Shown piece by piece: positions 36,323-42,089 of a stretch of DNA of 42,089 nucleotides. A model generated the notes under the pieces. That model was not told the origin of the DNA. It ran no database searches and saw nothing but the letters and a program-made list of their open reading frames with translations. Within the stretch, counting starts at the first letter, position 1, and each line of letters starts with the position of its first letter. The position numbers and the translations under genes are program-made. The DNA comes from an uncultured Mycobacteriales bacterium (lineage in GTDB: Bacteria > Actinomycetota > Actinomycetes > Mycobacteriales > CADCTP01), in assembly GCA_902805565.1 (NCBI GenBank), contig CADCTP010000173.1, positions 1-42,089 on the forward strand, in the 5' to 3' direction.

Positions 36323-39300
36323 TCAGGGCAGCAGCGCGGCGTCGCGTACGCACCGGTCGTGGTCCAGCGGCTGCCCGGCAGCGCGGAATCGCTGGGCGGC
36401 GGCGTGGAGGTGACGCCCGGCCGACCGCAGGTCGCCCTCGGCGCGCGCCCGGTGCCCGCGCACTTCGTCCAGCGCGGCGTACCACCCGGGGAGCCGCATG
36501 AGCAGCGTCGTCAATTTTTCCACCACCGCCTCGTAGCGCAGGGCACGCTTAAGGTCGCCGGCGTCCGCGGCGGCCAGCGCGGCCGGTACGGCGAGGGTGA
36601 TGCGGCAGCCCGGGCAGGTCTCCAGAGCACCCTGCACGGACGCCTCGGCCTCCTCCACAGCAGCCAGCGCCCTGGCCGGGTCGGCAGCGGCGGTGATCCG
36701 AGCGCCGTAGACGCGGTCGAACAGGTGGAAGCCCAGCCCGGAGTCGCGCGCCGCGACCAGGGCGTCGTCCAGCAGGGCGACGGCGCCCGGCCGGTCGCCA
36801 CGGTGCAGCGCGAGCTGAGCCAGCCGCTCGAGCCCGAGCGACGCCCCGCCGGACGCACCGATGGCACGGTGCAGCGACACCCCGCGCTCCAGGTCCGCGC
36901 AGGCCCGCTCCAGGTCGCCGGTCAGGAGCCGGGCCTCGCCCCGGAACGTGGTGGCGAACGCCTTCCCGCGGGCCGCCCCCAGCCGGTCGGCCTCCGCCTC
37001 CAGCGCGTCGGCGAAGGCGATGACCTCGCCGTACGGCTGGCCGCCGTAAAGCAGTCGCTCGGCCACGCAGAGGTGGCCGTCGAAGGTGGTGATCGCGACC
37101 TCGGGCAGCGCCCAGGTCTCACGAAGTCCGGCGCGCAGGAGCCCGGGCAGCTCGCCCTGGGCGTGGGCCGCGGCGGCCTCGGCCCACGACGCGATGACCA
37201 CCGCCGAGGGATTCCCTGACTCGATGGCCAGCCGCCGCGTCTCGGCAGCGCGGGCAATCCCGAGCGCCGGATCACCATGACCCATCGCAGCGGCGCCGGC
37301 CAGCGCCAGCGACTGCGCGAGCCGTCCCTCCAGCGTCCGGGCCTCCACCCCGTCGAGCGCCGCGAGGGCGCCGGCGGGATCGCCCGCCCGCACCGAGGCC
37401 AGCGCCTGCCGGGCCCGCACCTCTGCCCGCTGCTCGGCGGGCACGGCCCGGACGGCGGCCGCGAACGCCACCGGGGCGCGTACGTCGCCGACCGCCTCGA
37501 GGGCCTCGGCGCGCAGGCACAGCGCCGCGGCGTGCCCGGGCGCGTGCCGCAGCAGGACCTCGAGCGTGGCGAGCGCATCGTGGAAGGCACCCAACCGCAC
37601 GGCCTCGCGGGCGGCGGCCGCCAGCCACGGCACGGCCTCCCGCGGTCGTTCGCCGGCGAGCCAGTGCCGCGCGACGGCCTGAGGGGGCGCGCCCGACCCC
37701 GCCAGGCGCAAGGCCGTCCGGCGGTGGACGTCGGCCCGCCGGTGCGGCGGCACCTGGGCGGCCAGGGCCTGCCGCACGAGCTCGTGGCGGAACGCGTACC
37801 CCGTGCCCTGTACGACCAGCAGGTCCGCCGCCAGGGCCGTGTCCAGCACCGCGAAGGCGTCCGGCTCGGCCAGCCCGATCACCGCGACGACGGCATCCGC
37901 CTCCAGTTCGTACCCGACGACGGCGAGCCGCTGCACGGCGGCGCGGGTCCGCTCGTCGACGTCGACCAGGCGGTGGCAGACGGCGTTCCACAGGCTGTCC
38001 GACGCCGGCCCCCCGGCTGCCGCCTCCCGCGCCAGCTCCAGCAGGAAGAAGGGGTTGCCGGCCGCGCGATCGACCACCTGGGCGAGGACCTCGGACGACG
38101 GCGGCGTCGGACTGGCCACCGCCACCAGGGCGACGGCGTCGTCGTGCGACAGCGGCGCGAGATCGATGGTGACCGAGTGTCCCGCTCGGTCCAGCCGGGC
38201 CAGGCCGTCGAGCAGCGACGTACGGTCCGGAGCCGGACGATGCGCCAGGACGACCAGGAGTCCTCCGGCGGCGCTCGTTCCGGCGAGATGCAGCAGCGCG
38301 GTGGCCGTGTCGTCATCGGTCAGGTGCACGTCGTCGACGACGAGGGCGATCGGTGCCCCGGCGGCCGCTGCGCGCAGGACCTGCCGGGCGGCCCCGACGA
38401 CCTGGTGCCGGCTCACCGGACCGTCGAGCGGACGGCTGCCGCCGAACAGCGAGCTGAGCTCGGCGAGCACGCTGCGCGAGCGCGCGGAGATGACCGGCGC
38501 GAGCGAGGGCTGCCGTTCCACGACGAGCTCGACGGCGTCCACCAGCGGTGCGTACGGACCCGCGTCGGCCGCCGCCCGCACCCCGACGACGACCCAGCCG
38601 TGCTCCCGGGCGACCGCGGCCAGGGCGGTGCACAGCGCGGTCTTGCCGATGCCGCCCGGGCCCCGGACCACCAGCGTGGTGATGTCCCCGGCGGCCGCCC
38701 GGCGCAGCGCCTGCTCGGCCTGTGCCAGCTCGACGTGCCGGCCGAGCAGCGTCGGGGCGGCCGGCCGCGGGCCCTGGACGCAGGCGTCGTACAGCGCCTG
38801 CGCCTCGCGTCCCGGGCGCACCCCGACGTCCTGCTCGAGGACCGTACGGAGGCGGCCGAACCAGCGCAGCGCCGCGGGGCGGTTGCCCGCGTCGAGCGAC
38901 TCGCGCATCAGGGCGCAGTGGGCCGGCTCGTCGGCGGGTTCGACCTCCAGCAGCTGCTCCCACCGGCCGCCGGCCCGCAGCAGGCCGGCGTACCGGGCCC
39001 GCAGCTGCTCCCGGCGCTCCTGGGTCCAGTCCTGGTACCGGGCGGCGGGCAGCAGCTCACCGCCGTAGCGGGTCGCGGCGTCCGCGCACGCCTGCGGGTC
39101 ACCGCGGCGCAGGGCGGCAGCCGCGCCGGCCTCGAACGTACGCACGTCCGTGGTGACCCGGTGGGACGGGAACAGGCTCACCTGGCCACCGCGGAGCACC
39201 ACCGCGTCGGGCTCGCGCAATGCCTGGCGGGCGTGGTGGGCGGCCTTGCGCAGGTTAGCCGCACCTGCCTCCGGCGTCAGGTGGCGCCACAGCGCGTCGA

Positions 39301-39463
39301 CGACCTGGTCGCGGGCGAGCCGGTGCCCGTCGGCCAGGGCCAGCAGCGCCACCAGGTCGGCGGCGCGGCGGACCGGCCAGTCGTCGGGGCCCAGCCGCAC
39401 CTGCCCCGCCGACACGCAGAAGCGCCCCATCAGGTCGACGTGCACCTGGATGTCCGCCGCCAC
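36323..39463 (-). CDS. BTAD-ATPase transcriptional regulator (AfsR-like)
   Basis: A 1046-residue multidomain regulator. Residues 5-100 form an OmpR-like DNA-binding domain (HRLARDQVVDALW, then the RHLTPEAG turn), and 105-230 the BTAD helical repeats with WFGRLRTVLEQDVGVRPG. The ATPase begins near 240, with Walker A GPGGIGKT (268-275) and Walker B IALVVDDVH. The C-terminal ~450 residues are TPR-like helical repeats. There is no C-terminal LuxR helix-turn-helix. GTG 39463 is chosen because GAGGGGG precedes it; the frame itself reaches 39499. It probably integrates nucleotide state with an unknown signal. It is not adjacent to a biosynthetic cluster. Confidence 0.88.
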   Translation of the reverse strand: MAADIQVHVDLMGRFCVSAGQVRLGPDDWPVRRAADLVALLALADGHRLARDQVVDALWRHLTPEAGAANLRKAAHHARQALREPDAVVLRGGQVSLFPSHRVTTDVRTFEAGAAAALRRGDPQACADAATRYGGELLPAARYQDWTQERREQLRARYAGLLRAGGRWEQLLEVEPADEPAHCALMRESLDAGNRPAALRWFGRLRTVLEQDVGVRPGREAQALYDACVQGPRPAAPTLLGRHVELAQAEQALRRAAAGDITTLVVRGPGGIGKTALCTALAAVAREHGWVVVGVRAAADAGPYAPLVDAVELVVERQPSLAPVISARSRSVLAELSSLFGGSRPLDGPVSRHQVVGAARQVLRAAAAGAPIALVVDDVHLTDDDTATALLHLAGTSAAGGLLVVLAHRPAPDRTSLLDGLARLDRAGHSVTIDLAPLSHDDAVALVAVASPTPPSSEVLAQVVDRAAGNPFFLLELAREAAAGGPASDSLWNAVCHRLVDVDERTRAAVQRLAVVGYELEADAVVAVIGLAEPDAFAVLDTALAADLLVVQGTGYAFRHELVRQALAAQVPPHRRADVHRRTALRLAGSGAPPQAVARHWLAGERPREAVPWLAAAAREAVRLGAFHDALATLEVLLRHAPGHAAALCLRAEALEAVGDVRAPVAFAAAVRAVPAEQRAEVRARQALASVRAGDPAGALAALDGVEARTLEGRLAQSLALAGAAAMGHGDPALGIARAAETRRLAIESGNPSAVVIASWAEAAAAHAQGELPGLLRAGLRETWALPEVAITTFDGHLCVAERLLYGGQPYGEVIAFADALEAEADRLGAARGKAFATTFRGEARLLTGDLERACADLERGVSLHRAIGASGGASLGLERLAQLALHRGDRPGAVALLDDALVAARDSGLGFHLFDRVYGARITAAADPARALAAVEEAEASVQGALETCPGCRITLAVPAALAAADAGDLKRALRYEAVVEKLTTLLMRLPGWYAALDEVRGHRARAEGDLRSAGRHLHAAAQRFRAAGQPLDHDRCVRDAALLP

Positions 39464-39615
39464 ATGACCCCCTCGACCGGCTCGGTTGACAGCCACCACC
39501 TGGATGCCGCCGGGCGCCGGCGACGCCCGCCCAGCACCCGGTCCCCGGCCGAGTGTGCACCTCGGTCAGCGCCAGCATCGGGTCGGGACGGTCGCACGGA
39601 TTGAGCTGCGTCGGT

Positions 39616-39800
39616 TCAGCCGACCGAGAGGTGTCCTTGCGGGCGGCGGTAGAGCTTGCTGGTGGCGGACGGCGAGGGCGGCGGCGAGGGTGACCGGGCC
39701 GAGTCGGCCGGCGAACATGAGCCCGATCAGCAGGTAATGCCGGATGGTGGCAGGGCGGCGGTGATGCCGGTGGACAGCCCGACGGTGTTCCACGCCCCGG
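39616..39800 (-). pseudogene. C-terminal remnant of a TrkH-type potassium transporter
   Basis: The only recognisable content of the 508-base gap between the BTAD regulator and the flavodoxin gene. On the minus strand AWNTVGLSTGITAALPPSG is the last pore region of TrkH/KtrB. After one missing base near 39739 it continues as YLLIGLMFAGRLGPVTLAAA. A second frame change gives SKLYRRPQGHLSVG and a stop at 39616-39618, the usual end of the family. All earlier helices are absent. Nothing else was seen between 39464 and 39971. Confidence 0.75.
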
Positions 39801-39971
39801 TCGACCCCGCCGACCGAGTTCGCCCCACTGTCCAGGCCGTCCGCCGACCGGACATCGGCCGGGAGCCGGCGCGGCGGCATTGGACCCGGCGTCCTGGCCC
39901 ACTGAGGCTCAGATCCTGTCCCGACATGCTGTAGAGCACTGGACGCACGCCGGGCTGTGCGCCGAGGGTGC

Positions 39972-40613
39972 TCAGCTCGACGCCGCCGGCGGGTAGGGCA
40001 CGCTCTTGAGCAGCCGAGCCAGGTGCGCAGCGTTCACCGCGACCGTAGCGGTGGTCGAGGCGACCGGCTCCGGCGTCGTCTCGAGGTCCTGGTAGTCGGT
40101 GCCCTGCATGGCCTCCCCGACCCAGTACGTCACGCCGGCGGCCGGCACGGTGAACCCGACGTCGCTCAGCGCCTGGAACGCCTGCGCGCTGGTGTTGTGA
40201 GCGCCGTCCTCGTTGCCGACGACGGCCACGACGGCCACCTTGCCGTAGACCGGGCTGTGGCCCTGATCGTCAGTCTCGGACAGCTCGCCGTCGAGGCGCT
40301 CGAGCACCTTGCGCATGATGCTCGACGGATTCCCCATCCAGATCGGCGTGGCGAGCACGAGGATGTCGGCGGCGAGCAGCCGCTCGCGGATCGCCGGCCA
40401 TGCGTCGCCCTCGCCGATCGGCCCGGACACCACGCCGTAGTGCACGTCGTGGTCAACGACCCGGATGAGCTCGGTCTCGACGCCGTTGTTCTCCAGCTGC
40501 TCGAGGACCTGCTCAGCGAGCAGTTGGCTGCTCGAGCGGGCCGGTGAGGGGCTCAGGGTGCACACGAGGGCGAGCGCCCGCAGGGCCGCGTTCTGCGCAG
40601 AGGTGTTTGTCAC
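39972..40613 (-). CDS. flavodoxin/NADPH-dependent FMN reductase-fold protein
   Basis: A 213-residue flavodoxin-like protein. LALVCTLSPSPARSSSQLLA is the phosphate-binding loop for FMN, LVLATPIWMGNPSSIMRKVLERL the second flavin loop, and VVAVVGNEDGAHNTSAQ the third. Members reduce quinones or other small substrates. GTG 40613 is chosen by comparison with typical short N-termini; GTG 40622 is also possible, and neither has a clear ribosome site. Confidence 0.82.
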   Translation of the reverse strand: MTNTSAQNAALRALALVCTLSPSPARSSSQLLAEQVLEQLENNGVETELIRVVDHDVHYGVVSGPIGEGDAWPAIRERLLAADILVLATPIWMGNPSSIMRKVLERLDGELSETDDQGHSPVYGKVAVVAVVGNEDGAHNTSAQAFQALSDVGFTVPAAGVTYWVGEAMQGTDYQDLETTPEPVASTTATVAVNAAHLARLLKSVPYPPAASS

Positions 40614-40778
40614 GGCGTACACGATGAAGGCACGGCACCCGCCACGCGAGTAAGACACCGCCGTGCATGTCGACGAGGAACTTCCGCGACCCCGGCGTTC
40701 GCGGGCCAGCACTGCCGCCAGCCGGCCCGGCGCAGCTGCGGCGGGTCAAGCCCGGCCCGGTGAGGGCCGGCAAGGCCA

Positions 40779-40820
40779 GTGAGCAACGAGACGGTGAGCA
40801 ACGAGACCGGTGAGCAACGA
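40779..40820 (+). repeat. three tandem copies of GTGAGCAACGA
   Basis: The 11-mer GTGAGCAACGA occurs at 40779-40789, 40794-40804 and 40810-40820, so the unit is 15-16 bases. The third copy opens a short frame, VSNELPVPAVKQITRLLRRG, that runs to 40968 antisense to the end of the next gene. Each copy contains a possible GTG start. No function is assigned; the rest of 40623-40913 shows no gene. Confidence 0.5.
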
Positions 40821-40913
40821 ACTGCCAGTGCCGGCGGTCAAGCAGATCACCAGGCTGCTGCGGCGCGGGTCCGGCCAGGTCGCGGTCATCGCTACCGCCA
40901 ACTGCTGTACCGA

Positions 40914-41387
40914 TCACGGCGAGCGGGCCGGATCCAGGGCCAGGTCGAACACTGCGCCGGTCGCCTGAGCCTGCACATACTTGTCCACCACGTCGATGGC
41001 CCAGTCCTTGGCGGTCCAGCGCCCCGGCTGGTAAAGCCCGAGCGCGGTGTTGAGGACCACGTCGCCGGTGTACACGACCGCGAAGACCGCGTTGACTGCC
41101 TTCTGCCCCCGCAGCCCCCTGGCGGCAGCGATGCCGTACGCGGTGCCCCACATCCCACCCAGGGCGAAGTGGACGCTGTAGTTCAACCGCCGGCGCCCTT
41201 TGCGTGTCGCCGGGGACACCGGCAGCAACTTCTCGGCGAAGTCCGCCGGCGCATAGCTCTCCCCGCGCCCGGTGAGCGGCATCTCGACGAACCTCTGGAA
41301 CGCGGTCATCACCGCGGTCCCCGCCAGCCCGGCGAGCACCCCCCGACCGACCAGAGCCGCCGTATATGGCCTGTTGTCCGCTTCCAT
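40914..41387 (-). CDS. small membrane protein of unknown function
   Basis: A 157-residue protein with three predicted helices: LVGRGVLAGLAGTAVMTAF (about 12-31), YSVHFALGGMWGTAYGIA (about 70-88) and AVNAVFAVVYTGDVVLNTAL (about 97-116). A conserved-looking Arg/Lys-rich loop (TRKGRRRLNY) lies between the first two. It resembles DUF1440-type inner-membrane proteins in layout, but I cannot assign it firmly. GGAGGAG precedes ATG 41387. Confidence 0.7.
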   Translation of the reverse strand: MEADNRPYTAALVGRGVLAGLAGTAVMTAFQRFVEMPLTGRGESYAPADFAEKLLPVSPATRKGRRRLNYSVHFALGGMWGTAYGIAAARGLRGQKAVNAVFAVVYTGDVVLNTALGLYQPGRWTAKDWAIDVVDKYVQAQATGAVFDLALDPARSP

Positions 41388-41754
41388 GGCGCTCCTCCAA
41401 GAGCCTATGCAGGCGTAGCGCTCGGCCCGTTCGGGACGAGGCCGGACGTCCTGCCGGGGCTTCCGTACCCACGATCATGCTGCGGCACCCAGACATACAA
41501 AGCTGAGCTGCAGATGTCGAGGGGGACCGTCAGCGGTGCGGGGCACTCAGTTTTCGCCGGGGGCAGGGGTCTATTCGGCATGTCAGAAACACGGCTCCCC
41601 GACGCACCTCACGCAATGTGATGTTTGCTAACAGTACGTTAGTGTCCGTGAGCGCCAACGGAATCGGCCACTGGACTCGGTGTCCTCAGGCGCGAACGCG
41701 GGAGCTGACCACGGAGTCGCCGGGGCCCGTCCCGGCTAGTCAACCGGGTCCGTC
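41388..41754. other. 367-base gap with an orphan palindromic operator-like site
   Basis: No intact gene is seen. CTAAC-AGTAC-GTTAG (41628-41642) is an inverted repeat in an AT-enriched island (about 41612-41650), of the kind bound by TetR-type repressors. Just downstream a GTG (41648) opens a 36-codon frame, VSANGIGHWTRCPQ and so on, without recognisable domain. This may be the truncated start of a lost gene. Confidence 0.45.
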
Positions 41755-42089
41755 CTAGTCGTAGGCGGCCTCGATCCGCCAGCTGCCCGCCTCCAGGGTG
41801 GCCAGCCAGGCGGTGCCGTCCGCGGCGACCAGCTGGAAGCGGGCCCGCCGGACGGCGGTCCCCGGGTCCCACCAGCGCTCGTCCGCCGCCCACGGTCCGG
41901 TCCAGGACACCACGTCGACCGCCGGCCGGCCGCCGATCGCCAGCCGGGCCGGTGGGCCGGTCACCACGAACCGGCCGGTCACCCCGACCGGCGCGCCCGC
42001 CGGGTCGGTCACCTCGGCCGGCAGCGGGTCGGGCAGCACGGTGGCCGGGGACGGCGCCGGCACCCGGCCCGGCCAGGGCGGCTCGGCCG
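41755..42089 (-). CDS. imuB: DNA polymerase Y-family protein ImuB, C-terminal part
   Basis: The last ~111 codons of a minus-strand gene that continues beyond the window end. The sequence PPWPGRVPAPSPATVLPDPL, then WTGPWAADERWWDPGT and RRARFQLVAADG, ending LEAGSWRIEAAYD, matches the C-terminal domain of ImuB. ImuB is the inactive Y-family polymerase homologue that tethers DnaE2 to the beta clamp in mutagenic repair. The polymerase-like core and the clamp-binding motif would be upstream, outside view. In many actinobacteria dnaE2 follows imuB; here the gene is followed by the 367-base gap and no dnaE2. Confidence 0.85.
   Translation of the reverse strand, partial: AEPPWPGRVPAPSPATVLPDPLPAEVTDPAGAPVGVTGRFVVTGPPARLAIGGRPAVDVVSWTGPWAADERWWDPGTAVRRARFQLVAADGTAWLATLEAGSWRIEAAYD

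Noticed and set aside
40810-40968. 52-codon frame opening at the third GTGAGCAACGA repeat
   Set aside because: It has no ribosome site and no recognisable domain, and it overlaps the end of an intact gene on the other strand.

Overview
This is a very GC-rich chromosomal window, apparently from an actinomycete. GTG starts are frequent, genes often overlap as GTGA or ATGA, and the gene set is typical of the phylum: furA-katG, ECF sigma/zf-HC2 pairs, a SigE-family sigma factor, a BTAD-ATPase regulator, DUF427 and an ImuB-type polymerase. The genus cannot be fixed from the sequence. No rRNA, tRNA, CRISPR array or transposase was recognised.

Region 1 (38-10801, all minus strand) is a compact biosynthetic gene cluster without PKS, NRPS or carrier-protein genes. 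Reading downstream from 10801 it encodes an EamA exporter, an Fe(II)/2-oxoglutarate oxygenase and a PGM1-like ATP-grasp peptide ligase. A hairpin and a sigma70-like promoter follow (7441-7534). Then come a FeeM-like N-acyl amino acid synthase (GNAT fold), a flavin-dependent halogenase, an AhpD-like protein, a ferritin-like diiron enzyme, a heme-oxygenase-like diiron enzyme, an acyl-activating AMP ligase and two alpha/beta-hydrolases. The last hydrolase has lost its catalytic Ser and His. The logic suggests an acylated, ligase-extended, oxidised and possibly halogenated small molecule. This is the best candidate here for an undescribed system.

Region 2 (10904-18440) holds stress and envelope regulation: a DM13 membrane protein divergent from an ECF sigma/anti-sigma pair, a double-DUF427 protein, a SigE-family sigma gene and its membrane partner (each broken by one missing base), and katG with furA behind a Fur box and a very strong katG terminator.

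Region 3 (18586-24562) is a mixed accessory stretch: a beta-lactamase-fold hydrolase, a HAD phosphatase, an SDR remnant, a flavoprotein, an alpha/beta-hydrolase, and a divergent marR/MFS-exporter pair whose intergenic region carries three copies of CTCGGnnnCCGAG.

Region 4 (24752-30811) has a two-component system, a three-gene FrcBCA-like sugar ABC importer, a small membrane protein and a nucleotidyltransferase.

Region 5 (30883-42089) is rich in damaged genes. They are a frameshifted EamA gene, an internally deleted phosphotransferase, an MFS C-terminal remnant and a hydrolase N-terminal remnant that echo the intact 21515-24562 block, and a TrkH C-terminal remnant. Intact genes among them are metF, an NmrA-like oxidoreductase, a cupin, a 1046-residue BTAD-ATPase regulator, a flavodoxin-fold protein and a small membrane protein. 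The window ends inside imuB. Five of the broken frames are each repaired by adding one base, so either local decay or systematic base loss in the assembly must be considered.
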